From Liolophura sinensis (taxonomy: Eukaryota > Mollusca > Polyplacophora > Chitonida > Chitonidae): DNA of 64,000 nt. Location: the NCBI RefSeq assembly GCF_032854445.1, contig NC_088298.1, forward strand, positions 8,915,504 to 8,979,503, in the 5' to 3' direction. This document shows positions 51,650 to 63,960 of this stretch, piece after piece. The position numbers and the translations under genes are program-made. The notes below the pieces were generated by a model. The model did not search any database. It saw only the letters and a list, made by a program, of their open reading frames with translations, and was not told the origin of the DNA. Positions within the stretch are counted from its first letter, which is position 1, and each line of letters begins with the position of its first letter.

Positions 51650-52350
51650 GGAAAATAATGCAGCGAGTGTATAAAAAATGGACAAATGTGAGGCGCGACA
51701 CATCATCACATCAGTACCCATCAATCAAACATCAAAGCTGCAAAACAATTGGAGTTGTAACCTAGACACAAAATTCATGTCAATCTTAAAATCAGATATT
51801 AGAGAACGGGTAATCAGGTTACCATGGCAATTATCTGTCGAAATGGGCCGATTTCTCGTCACGTGTTCATCTGTGTATCTGTTAAATATCCACCAAGAAC
51901 ATGGAAAATAAACTGAGCTGTAGCCCGTACAGGAAGTTCATATCTATTATGTAGTATATCAGGAAAATGACATTAAGGTTACCATTGCAATCTAGTTACC
52001 ATGGCAACCACAGAAATAGACAAATGTGAGCCGTGACACATCATCACATCTGTAGATATGTATACAATAAAAATTAAACCTGCATGTGGGAAGCAATTGG
52101 ATTAGTAGCTCAGACACAAAATCCTATTTTAATTTATGTTGTACATGAAGGAATGATGGCAAGGTGGTTACCAAGGGTGAAAATGGACAATTTTGAATCC
52201 AGACACATCATCACTTCTGCATCTAAGCATCAACCAAGAATAAAAATACCACATGGAAAACAACTGAAGTTGTAGCCATGAAGTTCATGCCTAACTGTAG
52301 AGTAGACATCAATCTAACAGCAATCTGGTTACCATGGCAAGAGCAGCAAT
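51650..52350. repeat. Dispersed repeat R1, third and longest locus
   Basis: About four units of the type GACACATCATCACATCTGTA ... GGAGTTGTAACCTAGACACA ... GGTTACCATGGCAA, roughly 160-170 bases each. Open frames in it are short and shifting. Confidence 0.65.
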
Positions 52351-52479
52351 GGACACTAGCCATCTTGCTTACACTAGAAATTTGTCTCTATTAGGGTTAT
52401 TGGGGTTATCTCCCTTTACGATGGTTAACTTTTAGGGCAGTATTTGGTGTAGTTGCAAAATGTAATTCTGAAATTGATC

Positions 52480-55400
52480 AACACAAAGTGTTGTGAGAGT
52501 GTTGTCTCAACAGTACGCCACATTAACTGCATCTTCACATGCGCATTAAATCTTCCCTAACATAAATCGATGTCAATGGAGTGGTCCCCATAATGAACTA
52601 ACCTGTTCCACACAAAGTCTTGTGAAAGTGTTGTTACAACGGTACCCCACATTAACCGCATCTTCACATGCACATTAAATCTTCCCTAACATAAATCGAT
52701 GTCAATGGAGTGGTCCCCATAATGAACTAACCTGTTCCACACAAAGTCTTGTGAAAGTGTTGTTACAACGGTACACCACATTAACCGCATCTTCACATGC
52801 GCATTAAATCTTCCCTAACATAAATCGATGTCAATGGAGTGGTCCCCATAATGAACTAACCTGTTCCACACAAAGTGTTGTAAGAGTGTTGATACAACGG
52901 TACGCCACATTAACCGCATCTTCACAGGCGCATTAAATCTTCCCTCACATAAATCGATGTCAATGGAGTGGTCCCCATAATGAACTAACCTGTTCCACAC
53001 AAAGTCTTGTGAAAGTGTTGTTACAACGGTACCCCACATTAACCGCGTCTTCACATGCGCATTAAATCTTCCCTAACATAAATCGATGTCAATGGAGTGG
53101 TCCCCATAATGAACTAACCTGTTCCACACAAAGTGTTGTGAGAGTGTTGTCTCAACGGTACACCACATTAACCGCATCTTCACATGCGCATTAAATCTTC
53201 CCTCACATAAATCGATGTCAATGGAGTGGTCCCCATAATGAACTAACCTGTTCCACACAAAGTCTTGTGAGAGTGTTGTCTCAATGGTACACCACATTAA
53301 CCGCATCTTCACATGTGCATTAAATCTTCCCCAACATAAATCGATGTCAATGGAGTGGTCCCAATAATGAACTAACCTGTTCCACACAAAGTCTTGTGAG
53401 AGTGTTGTCTCAACGGTACACCACATTAACCGCATCTTCACATGCGCATTAAATCTTCCCTAACATAAATCGGTGTCAATGGAGTGGTCCCCATAATGAA
53501 CTAACCTGTTCCACACAAAGTCTTGTGAGAGTGTTGTCTCAACGGTACACCACATTAACCGCATCTTCACATGCGCATTAAATCTTGCCCAACATAAATC
53601 GATGTCAATGGAGTGGTCCCCATAATGAACTAACCTGTTCCACACAAAGTCTTGTGAGAGTGTTGTCTCAACGGTACACCACATTAACCGCATCTTCACA
53701 TGCGCATTAAATCTTCCCTCACATAAATCGATGTCAATGGAGTGGTCCCCATAATGAACTAACCTGTTCCACACAAAGTCTTGTGAGAGTGTTGTCTCAA
53801 CGGTACACCACATTAAACGCATCTTCACATGCGCATTAAATCTTGCCCAACATAAATCGATGTCAATGGAGTGGTCCCCATAATGAACTAACCTGTTCCA
53901 CACAAAGTCTTGTGAGAGTGTTGTCTCAACGGTACACCACATTAACCGCATCTTCACATGCGCATTAAATCTTCCCTCACATAAATCGATGTCAATGGAG
54001 TGGTCCCCATAATGAACTAACCTGTTCCACACAAAGTCGTGTGAGAGTGTTGTCTCAACGGTACACCACATTAACCGCATCTTCACATGCGCATTAAATC
54101 TTCCCTAACATAAATCGATGTCAATGGAGTGGTCCCCATAATGAACTAACCTGTTCCACACAAAGTGTTGTGAGAGTGTTGTCTCAACGGTACGCCACAT
54201 TAACCGCATCTTCACATGCGCATTAAATCTTCCCTAACATAAATCGATGTCAATGGAGTGGTCCCCATAATGAACTAACCTGTTCCACACAAAGTCTTGT
54301 GAGAGTGTTGTCTCAACGGTACGCCACATTAACCGCATCTTCACATGTGCATTAAATCTTCCCTAACATAAATCGATGTCAATGGAGTGGTCCCCATAAT
54401 GAACTAACCTGTTCCACACAAAGTGTTGTGAGAGTGTTGTCTCAATGGTACGCCACATTAACCGCATCTTCACATGCGCATTAAATCTTCCCTAACATAA
54501 ATCGATGTCAATGGAGTGGTTCCCATAATGAACTAACCTGTTCCACACAAAGTCTTGTGAGAGTGTTGTCTCAACGGTACACCACATTAAACGCATCTTC
54601 ACATGCGCATTAAATCTTGCCCAACATAAATCGATGTCAATGGAGTGGTCCCCATAATGAACTAACCTGTTCCACACAAAGTCTTGTGAGAGTGTTGTCT
54701 CAACGGTACACCACATTAACCGCATCTTCACATGCGCATTAAATCTTCCCTCACATAAATCGATGTCAATGGAGTGGTCCCCATAATGAACTAACCTGTT
54801 CCACACAAAGTCGTGTGAGAGTGTTGTCTCAACGGTACACCACATTAACCGCATCTTCACATGCGCATTAAATCTTCCCTAACATAAATCGATGTCAATG
54901 GAGTGGTCCCCATAATGAACTAACCTGTTCCACACAAAGTGTTGTGAGAGTGTTGTCTCAACGGTACGCCACATTAACCGCATCTTCACATGCGCATTAA
55001 ATCTTCCCTAACATAAATCGATGTCAATGGAGTGGTCCCCATAATGAACTAACCTGTTCCACACAAAGTCTTGTGAGAGTGTTGTCTCAACGGTACACCA
55101 CATTAACCGCATCTTCACATGTGCATTAAATCTTCCCTAACATAAATCGATGTCAATGGAGTGGTCCCCATAATGAACTAACCTGTTCCACACAAAGTGT
55201 TGTGAGAGTGTTGTCTCAATGGTACGCCACATTAACCGCATCTTCACATGCGCATTAAATCTTCCCTAACATAAATCGATGTCAATGGAGTGGTTCCCAT
55301 AATGAACTAACCTGTTCCACACAAAGTCTTGTGAGAGTGTTGTCTCAACGGTACGCCACATTAACCGCATCTTCACATGCGCATTAAATCTCCCCTAACA

Positions 55401-55965
55401 TAAATCGATGTCAATGGAGTGGTCTCCATAATGAACTAACCTGTTCCACACAAAGTGTTGTGAGAGTGTTGTCTCAACGGTACGCCACATTAACCGCATC
55501 TTCACATGCGCATTAAATCTTCCCTAACATAAATCGGTGTCAATGGAGTGGTCCCCATAATGAACTAACCTGTTCCACACAAAGTCTTGTGAGAGTGTTG
55601 TCTCAACGGTACACCACATTAACCGCATCTTCACATGCGCATTAAGTCTTCCCTAACATAAATCGATGTCAATGGAGTGGTCTCCATAATGAACTAACCT
55701 GTTCCACACAAAGTGTTGTGAGAGTGTTGTCTCAACGGTACACCACATTAACCGCATCTTCACATGCGCATTAAGTCTTCCCTAACACAAATCGATGTCA
55801 ATGGAGTGGTCCCCATAATGAACTAACCTGTTCCACACAAAGTCTTGTGAGAGTGTTGTCTCAACGGTACACCACATTAACCGCATCTTCACATGCACAT
55901 TAAATCTTCCCTAACATAAATCGATGTCAATGGAGTGGTCCCCATAATGAACTAACCTGTTCCAA
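52480..55965. repeat. 129-bp satellite, about 27 units
   Basis: Unit includes CATAAATCGATGTCAATGGA, CATAATGAACTAACCTGTTC and TTAACCGCATCTTCACATGC. The period of 129 was measured at 52561, 52690 and 52819. 129 is a multiple of three, so an open minus-strand frame of 43-residue repeats exists. Private variants recur at exactly 774 bases (six units). Confidence 0.96.
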
Positions 55966-57320
55966 GTCACGCCAAACCAGAAACAATCAATGACAACCAA
56001 ACAAATTCGCACAAAAAATACATTTTCACACAACACGACTGGGTCGAGCATCATGCACATTTATAAGGGAAAGTTTAGGGCTTTTGGGGGTTAATATGGT
56101 TCAGTAAATCAAGGTAGATGATGTCAGACATTGCAAGCTTGAATAAAAACGATGATTATGATAACAGGCTTACATGATGCAATGAAGTCAAGGACGAATC
56201 AGCTTTGTTACAAGAAACTCACTAACACGATTCAAGTGCGAGTTGAGATTCCCTATGACATACTCTTGGACTTATCACAAAAAAAAACTTGGAAAGTGTC
56301 ACACAATCATTAGTTCAATGAGACTGAGGGAAGAAGTCATGATAAAATGAAACTTTCTTTATAACTGAAGTAATGCCAGTTTTAATAAAATCTTTTCCTT
56401 CTCTCTATATATTCATTCTGTGTGTTTTGATTAACAAATTTTGTTGACATAATGGCGTCACATGATTGTCACTTATTTCTACTCCTTATTGGTGTTAAAC
56501 AAGATTATGAATTTTCTGTTTGTTTGTTTTTGTTTTTTTTTTTGTTTTTTGTTTTTTTGTTTGTTTTTGGTATGTTTGCAGACATCAATGCATATAAGAT
56601 TGGCTTGTTTGATTAGGGTTTGACCTACCTATTATCATTATTTCGGTGACATCACAATGATGTCTACTTTTAGCCAGCTGAACAGAATTAATGTTTCAGC
56701 CGAATTTAGTGCTTACGTGGACAATACTTTGAAATTGCTAATTAGCAAACATATTGTGTTGTAAGGACCCTAGCAATGATAATTAGCATCTATTTCGATG
56801 ATGCCTTCAAATAACTAATTAGCAAATACATTGTGTTGTACTGATTACTTACCCTGGGCGTAAACATGCTAGCTATAGTATCTATTTACACAGTATTTTA
56901 GAAGATGAAAATAGTATTCTGGTCATGCTAGTGTACATAGGTTTAAAGTAGATTTGAAATGATAATCAGCAAATATATTGTAAAAGGAAATTCTACTGTG
57001 GAATGCTGTTTAGATGCCAACTATCTGTGGAAATGCTAAAAGCCGATAGTGCACCTTAATGTTATATTGAGGGAAGGTCAGACATTGGAATAGCGCTATA
57101 TCAAGTTATAGCTGTATTTACTATCATTACCGGTATCGTCAGAAAATAAAATTGCACCGCCTTTTGCTTATGTATCTATAGAACCTACAGAAATTACAGG
57201 CAGGTGTTGCGTATTACAAACAGAAAACTTAACCAGTAGTTGTCCTTGTCTGCTCCCGCTCATGTGTGTTGAGCCTGTGTTACATGGGTTATATTTATAG
57301 ATGGACTGTTCCCAATTCTC
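55966..57320. other. Intergenic between the satellite and gene C
   Basis: Contains a T/G-rich homopolymer tract (56516-56570). No exon or family repeat recognised. Confidence 0.4.
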
Positions 57321-57324
57321 TGCA

Positions 57325-57404
57325 TTTTCGCGGGAAAATGTGTCACTAGCCACGTGAGAGGGCTAAAGAATGCTGGCAGTAGTTCCCGCGCAAAAGGCCA
57401 CGTG
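57325..57404 (+). promoter_or_regulatory. Likely gene C promoter core: E2F-like and CACGTG sites
   Basis: TTTTCGCGGGAAAA at 57325-57338 and TTCCCGCGCAAAA at 57383-57395 fit the E2F consensus TTTSSCGC on opposite strands. CACGTG E-boxes lie at 57351-57356 and 57399-57404. They lie 170-250 bases before the gene C ATG. The transcription start is not visible. Confidence 0.55.
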
Positions 57405-57573
57405 GTACCGATGTCAACAAGAATTCCACAAGATGACTGGTTGAACCTTGTCACATGGTCTGTGACGCTTGTGTTTTCTCTCCAGTTATGACTTATGTCG
57501 ACCGCATGGCCGTAGAAAACTTTGGTGAATGGCGTGGATTTTTTCTGATCGCTGCTGATTTGATCGTTTTACA

Positions 57574-57769
57574 ATGATGCTGGGAACTAAACCTGTTGAT
57601 GCGATGACTTTGGAGTTTGCTAGTCGACCGAAACGCCTGCGACACGATTCAGGCAGCCGACACTATGATTCAAGTGGCTGTGGTTCGAAGTCTTTGGAGT
57701 TACAAGGTGTCATTAAAGTACTGAAGGAATATGACGATTACGATGGTGGCGTCAACTGCAGTATCTGTG
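57574..57769 (+). CDS. Gene C exon 1 (aa 1-65)
   Basis: MMLGTKPVDAMTLEFASRPK to GGVNCSIC. Donor TGTG/GTAAGT leaves the Gly codon split after its first base. Confidence 0.85.
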
Positions 57770-60551
57770 GTAAGTTTTGTGAACTTTCGATTATTTTTTT
57801 TTTTCTACCTCTGACTTTTGATATCTGACTTCATCCTTTCGTTCTGATGTATCTTCTGTTATTTTAAATTTATTGATATACCCAGTACTGAAAAAATTAT
57901 ACGGGAGGCTGCTTGTGTCAGTAAGGCCGGTATTTATGATGACAAGGTAAAGCAAACATCGAGGTTTAAATAGAATTATACCATAATTGTATGATATTTC
58001 ACATTAACTCATTCAATTAAATTTACGACGAAAGTCTTTGTGATGCTTGTGCAAATGACAGGTTGGATTTATTGTCGATTAAGTTCATGTGCGGTAACTG
58101 ATAATAATTTTATTTTTTAAATATGTATATGTGGATTAGTAAGTACATGTATTGATATATTTATTTTATCAAATCAAATCAGATATAGTATGTAATTAAT
58201 GTACTTTGGGGGTCGGCGTATTATGCTTTTACCAAACATATCACCATTAAGCCGTACATTAATAAATTAAAGAATGTAGAATTTCACAAATGTTTCTGAT
58301 ACGTTTCTGTCAACTTACATGCATATGCACAGCGGTGTGGGGTGGCAAATTCTTTGTGCATGGCTTGACGATCTGTTACTTTCTTCCTCAATAAACTCTA
58401 AAGATATTGTTTGACAGAATTCCCATGTAGCCTTTTATCTGCTTTGACACCGTTGGTCTCCTTTATTAGGCCAAATTTCCGGTCGTAACTCTGTAGGCCT
58501 GGCAACCTTGATAGGGGATAGCGCGGGGCACAATGCTTTTCCTTCCGCCCGGTCACAGCGCTCTCAGCCAGCAGGAAACCCGAGATCAGTTACCGCGGAC
58601 TTCTACCGGGCATTTAAATGCGTTCTCGGGTGGACTTATCGTTCCTATAAATACGTAGGCCTACATCAAGATTTCTCGTACCCGAAAACCTTTGACCAAT
58701 TGATGCTCAATTCGTACCTTTTCTTGTAAATGTGCTGAGTATTATGAAACTTTGTGGCTTGTATGGCATCTTCTCTATCCAGTGTTTGTTATTCGACCTA
58801 GTTTGTGGCCCAGTTGAGGCGGGCGAAAGCGGGTCACGTGACGGACATTAAGTAGGTCAAATCCTGTCTCCCCCATTCATAAAATTGTCTCACTGACTAG
58901 GGCTTGTGTAAACACACTTACCAGGGATAAAGTAGACATGAAAAGTTTCCACAACAGAAACCATGTGTAGGGGAAATGCTTCTGATGAAACTAACCTTCA
59001 GTAACAGCTGTTTGGATAAACTTCCCAGGGAATCAAATTCCCATCATGGCCAGATATTTTGGAGAAATTTTGACAGTTTCTGGGATTTGGTAGGCTTCAG
59101 AAAAGACATAAAGGTTAAACAAAGTAGTCAGCTTTAGACATCCAGTAGGAAACTCTTCCCATTCATGTTATTTTGACTGCATATTGCTTGTAAGCCAGAT
59201 TAGGGTGTTAAGGTTGGGGTGGCTGTGCCATCAAATTTATTTAGTCCCTGGTTAAGCAGCAATAATTTATTTAATGTGAGCCAGATACTGGAATTTAAGG
59301 TATTAAAACAGGACTTATTAACACAGGGTCCAAGATTTTCACTATGATCAGCTGAAAAGAAGAAGAAAAAAAAAAAACATTCATGCATTCAACATATACC
59401 TATACATTAAATTGGAATCAAATATTTTTGCAAGCTGTTTTAAGTAGAGAATGGAGGGTCTTTGGCGTGGAGAGTAGTACACCAGCACGTTGCAATGGCC
59501 TCCCACCAATGCAGTCATTGTGAGTTTAAGAGCAGCTCATGCTAGCTTCCTCTCCTGCCGTACGTGGGAAAATTTGTTTCCTCCCACCATAATGCTGGCT
59601 GCCATTGTATAAGTGAAATATTCTTGAGTACAACATAAAGCACCTATGATATAAATGAATAGGTAGAAAATGTGGGAAAATGGATTAAACATATATGTAT
59701 TATCCCATAGTTTATGCTGTTAAATTAACCCCATTTTACCTTTGCAACATATTTTGCGGATGGAATAAAATGGAAAATCTGGTCCTAAGTCTATAATTTG
59801 GGTGAGACATAGAAATGATAAAATACCTTGTCACATTTAATTTATTAAGTAGTTGTCACTTCTACTGCAGTGCTAAGAAAAGTCAGGTACCTGGTTTGAA
59901 CTTCAAGCCATATCTGACTTCCACCACACCTCAATATAATCCCATGTAAATAAATGACTCTCACCCAGTTACAGTATGCTGACACTGAACATTGACTCTC
60001 ACCCAGTCACAGTATGCAGACACGAGACATGACACCCCTCACAGTCATAGTTTGCAAACACTGTCATGACATCCCGACCTAGGTACAGTATACTGACCCC
60101 ACACCCAGAGAGTATATTGACACCAGCCATGACACCTTATGCACAGTATACTGACACCAGCCAACCAGTACTTGGCCTATCTCCTTCTAAATTGGCAATA
60201 TGTGTTCTATTCTAATAAAATTGATATCGTTTTATTTTTGCAGGTAAGCTGTACAAGAGTCGTGTGTGTTTCATCAAGCACATCTGGGAACACAGTGTTT
60301 ACTGGGAACAATTTGAAGGGGCCAAAAACCAAGAGCGCGTCCTCTCAATACAAGCCGCATTAATTCTGTATTCTGGTTACCATGGCGTTGCCATGGACGA
60401 TGACAACATCCTGTCACACCTGATGGTAACGGCTCCACCTGAGAAGAAAAAAGACGACAATGGAAATGACATTGAATCTCCATTAAAGCTGAAGGTAGAA
60501 AGGCGGCAGTTATCTCCCTTGAAGAGGAAAAAATCAATGGAGGAAGAATAA
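57574..60551 (+). CDS. Gene C: small nuclear C2H2 zinc-finger protein, two exons, 167 aa
   Basis: Exons 57574-57769 and 60244-60551 join in phase 1, with the splice inside the zinc finger. One C2H2 finger: C62, C65, H78, H82 (C-x2-C-x12-H-x3-H), CSICGKLYKSRVCFIKHIWEH, followed by SVYWEQF and ERVLSIQAALILYS. Basic clusters PKRLRH near the N-terminus and PLKRKK near the end suggest nuclear import, and two SPLK motifs are possible CDK sites. The acidic DDDN stretch precedes a charged C-terminal tail. A finger extended by a conserved-looking IWEHSVYWE helix suggests an old single-copy family, but I cannot give its name. The start is the first ATG; a second ATG follows at once. Confidence 0.85.
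59462..59660 (+). mobile_element. tRNA-SINE-1, internally deleted
   Basis: CAGCACGTTGCAATGG, CCTCCCACCAATGCAGTCAT, then CACCATAATGCTGGCTGCC and TTCTTGAGTACAACATAAAG. Confidence 0.75.
59940..60160. repeat. Degenerate tandem repeat, about 45 bp, 5 units
   Basis: Recurring ACAGTATGCTGACAC ... CATGACACC ... CACCCAGTTACAG. Too diverged for a sure period. Confidence 0.55.
60244..60551 (+). CDS. Gene C exon 2 (aa 66-167) and stop
   Basis: Acceptor TTATTTTTGCAG, first residues GKLYKSRVCFIKHIWEH, last KRKKSMEEE then TAA. The lineage-typical 13-mer AAGTTATCTCCCTT type sequence (CAGTTATCTCCCTTG) lies within the codons for QLSPL. Confidence 0.88.
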
Positions 60552-61724
60552 GTCGACTTCTTGATTGACATGACCGAAATGCACAAATTGTCTTGTATGA
60601 CAATCCAAGATGCCTTTGTTGGAATTGACCTTGACTGGAAAATATGCTGATGGAACTATTGTAGCACTTGGTATAAACTTTTGATGAATGATGAAGAGAA
60701 AGATGGAACTATTAAAGAAGGTGGATTTGAACTGTGCTGTTTTAGAAGTCAAAAAGCCTTGAAAGGAAAGGACGTGTCAGTGGACTTCTGGATATATCCA
60801 TGAAGGTTACAGGAGACACTTTGTTTCCATCTACTTTTCAGAACATGTGATATGCAGCATCAAGTGATGGGAAGCAATGTGAATAATTTGCTAGAAGAAA
60901 TCTCTCGTCAAAGCTTGTGCCTCTGCCTGTGATCAAACATTTTAATAGTGTATTTATAGTTTTAGTCTTTTTGCTCAGTAATAGCTGCTAATTATAGGTG
61001 CCATCTTCAAGTTACATGTTATAAGTTCATGCCACTTTAGAGAAGGGTTTGTTTTTAATTGCCTGTGATTTAAGACTGACTAACACCTTGGTCAGCTAAC
61101 TTGCAAATGCTTTCAGTATTGACATTTGTAATTTGAAGATGGCCCCTAAGAGCTGTAAAATCAGCTTGGCTTATAGTGCTGTGATTTTAGAATTGCTTTC
61201 AACATTAAATGTTACCAAATGTAGTATGTGATATCTTGTAAACTAGACACATTGTGATATGCCAGAAGTATACAGCCTGGTGCACAATATCCCTAGCTTT
61301 TCACTAACCTGTTTTCTAGAATTTCCCACCTTATTGTAACTCTTCTATGAAGGAGTTGTAAAACTGTTTGTAGGAACTGTAAATAATTGTATATTTAGTG
61401 TACAGTTTTTGCTGTGCGAACAACTGACGTGTAACAGTTGGAAATTTAAGTAAACCCAGCACATCATTTTTGTAAGGTGTGAGCCACAAAACATATTGCT
61501 TCCGACTTCCACAAATTGCCAGTAAGGGGCAGTGAAATATGTAGCAAAATTTTCTTGGCTTACCTCCCCTTGATTTTGAAATGTCTTTGTCAAACATTGA
61601 TTCTAGGAATATTTGAGACACTGGGACATTTTGATGTTAATACATACATTAATCATCCTAATTGGTCAATTTTTTATACATTTATTAACCGAAGTCCTCT
61701 GTTAGGTCAACCCCAGCTCTGGCT

Positions 61725-61815
61725 GTATGTGTTACGATCTGGCAGCAACCTGCAGATGGTCCAGGTCACTCCGAGGCTTTGCCTGATTTTGTCCCACCAT
61801 AATGCTATCCGCCAT
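61725..61815 (+). mobile_element. tRNA-SINE-1 body fragment
   Basis: TCTGGCAGCAACCTGCAGATGG and TCCCACCATAATGCTATCCG; neither end is present. Confidence 0.6.
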
Positions 61816-62513
61816 CATGCAAGAACCTAAGCATGCCAAAACATATTTATCGAACTGACCAACAAATTTTTTTGCATTGAATTTACACTTTCTGACCATG
61901 TTCTCCTTTGTGTCATGTAAAACATGTATTCATGTTGTAGGCATACAGACACTCATTTTCAAGCTGATAAATTCGGGCAGTGAATTTATATTTTTAGCAT
62001 CATGCTGTTCAGTTGCTTTGTAAAAGTTCTTTTAAGCCATCTTACGCTCAGTACCGTGTAAAAAGGTTTATCAAACTTGGACAAATCTGTTGAATTGATG
62101 CTGTAAAAAGTAGTATTGTAAGTACTCAACAGTGCTGGACTAATGGATTTTTTTTTTAACAGAAGAGTGACGAATATTCTTTTAAATCTTTCTGATTTGA
62201 AACTGAACATGTTGTTTTTAAAAATATATTCTGGAGTCAAGCTTTATGTCATTCAAAATTCTTCCTAATACTTTATATGTTTCTAAGGGTTTATAGAAAT
62301 ATTAAAAAAAAGTATGAAAAAAAAAAATACCTTTTTTCATCAGTGTCTTTTTCACGTGTGTGATACGATTTCTACAACTCCAGCAAGGTTTTTAAGTTGA
62401 TGTTACAAAACTTTGAGTCTAAAACTAAACAAAAAAAAGTCCACATATTCTTGAGTACATCATGAATTAGACTTGTAAAGAAGTGAAAGTACCAGCATCT
62501 GTACAGTTAATTA

Positions 62514-62714
62514 CTGTAATTCTTTAACCTTTTCACATGTTTGTAAGGTGTTTGTTTAAGCATATTCTGGAGGCATTATTCTCTGTAGACTGATAAAATT
62601 ATACTTGTTAGGAAGCCCTGGAATTGGCCAACCCAACTAGTGTATAAAGGTGCAAAGGTGCATAAATTGCACTAAAGTTGTTCTTTTATAAAGCGAAAAT
62701 GTTGAGGAATGAAG
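62514..62714. mobile_element. TIR-A element
   Basis: CTGTAATTCTTTAACCTTTT at the left, GCGAAAATGTTGAGGAATGA at the right, interior shared with the 42.8-kb copy. Confidence 0.7.
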
Positions 62715-63169
62715 GTAAATATAAATGACAAGGTTGCAATATCTGCAAAGAAAGTCACAACTGGAATGTGCAAGAAGTGGTAACGAATTGTTCAGCTCAT
62801 GATTTTTTCAGGAAAATTTATGAAAAGCATGTCAGCACTGGCCATAAGACAGAATTGAGGATGACCAGTTATTGTTTTAATTTGTAGGTTACAGATTCTT
62901 ATGGTTGACACTTCGTTTACCACTTTACAGGAATTGATAGACAATGCTTATCATCATGTTTGTGGATACTATGTAAGTCTTGCTGTAGAATTTATGAGAT
63001 AAGATGCAACGAAAGTGATAATTTGTTTTTCCCATTTTTCTTTTATCATTTAATTACTACGAAAAATTGTTGTTGTTTTTTTTTTAAGAAATAGGAAAAT
63101 CTGTAAAAAATCTATTGTTTGTGGAATAAAAAATGAAAAACAAAAATGGAGGAATTGCTGTATGTTTTC

Positions 63170-63175
63170 AATAAA
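63170..63175 (+). other. Poly(A) signal candidate for gene C
   Basis: AATAAA in TTTTCAATAAAGTTTT, followed within 30 bases by T/G-rich TAATGTTTGT. Confidence 0.4.
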
Positions 63176-63499
63176 GTTTTAGGTAATGTTTGTACATCAA
63201 GAAGTGAGATTTTATTTCTGTGTAACATACTTGAAGAACTGGCTCTCTAACAGTTGTTTTCGCCATTGGTCATTTCATGCCACCAAATGTTATTTCCTTT
63301 CTGTGACTTTGAAGATTTGGGTATAACACAAATAACATGCAAGGAATATTTGCTGTAGTACAAAGAACAAGAAACATCTAATAGTTCTTTTGGAAATTTA
63401 GTTTCTTGAAATGGAATTTAAGCTTCTGAAAGCTTGCAAATAAATTACAATGTTTGTGTGCAAACAAGGGATAATAAATTTTACAGCTCAACAACTCCA

Positions 63500-63960
63500 C
63501 TGTAATATTTATGTATTTATTTGACTTTTGCTCAACATGATACTCCATAATTTTTCACTTCCACATCTTGTTGGTTTTTATGGCTGGAGAAAAACATTTT
63601 GCATGGTGTAAAACCACCGAGCTTTGGCAAGCTACTCACAGACTTTCCGATGTTACATTCAGATATGCACACAATATTTGTGGAAGACAATGGGTCTCCA
63701 ATGGGCGTTACGCTGCGCAAACAGCCACTTGAGCGTTGTTGATCGCCTTTTTGTCACCACCACGACCAAGCTCACACAATCTGACAAGTGAGAAATGAGG
63801 GAATCTACAGTCTCCCTGTCCAAGATTGGGTCTGAACTCACTCCGATTTAAAGGCATGCGTCTATAACCATCAGACGTTTGCCAGCTTCCACTCCACTCC
63901 ATTCTACTCTTGGGAGTGTAGTAACATTTATTCGCGAAGGGAGCTAAGCCTAAACCAGGG
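63500..63960 (-). mobile_element. Degraded long SINE, reverse orientation
   Basis: On the minus strand a tRNA-like B box (GAGTGAGTTCAGACCCA, near 63830) is followed by an unfamiliar body and a tail like SINE-1 (CAACAAGATGTGGAAGTGAA, then AAATAAATACATAAATA). It may be a third family sharing the SINE-1 3' end. Confidence 0.45.

Larger units (their letters stand above)
57770..60243 (+). other. Gene C intron
   Basis: 2474 bases, holding one degraded SINE (59462-59660) and a loose 40-50-base repeat of ACAGTATACTGACACC type at 59940-60160. Nothing else recognised. Confidence 0.7.
60552..63175 (+). other. Gene C 3' UTR (probable)
   Basis: Unbroken AT-rich sequence from the stop to an AATAAA at 63170-63175, with no other gene signal. 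It contains a SINE-1 fragment (61725-61815) and a TIR-A element (62514-62714). Length is uncertain because earlier weak signals could be used. Confidence 0.4.

Noticed and set aside
52815-54860. Minus-strand ORFs of 43-residue repeats (MRLMWCTVETTL...)
   Set aside because: The 129-bp satellite unit happens to be a multiple of three. There is no flanking exon, and unit variation looks independent of codon position.
57168-57454. Minus-strand ORFs as a divergent gene opposite gene C
   Set aside because: Short, overlap the presumed promoter, and show no motif or splice signal.
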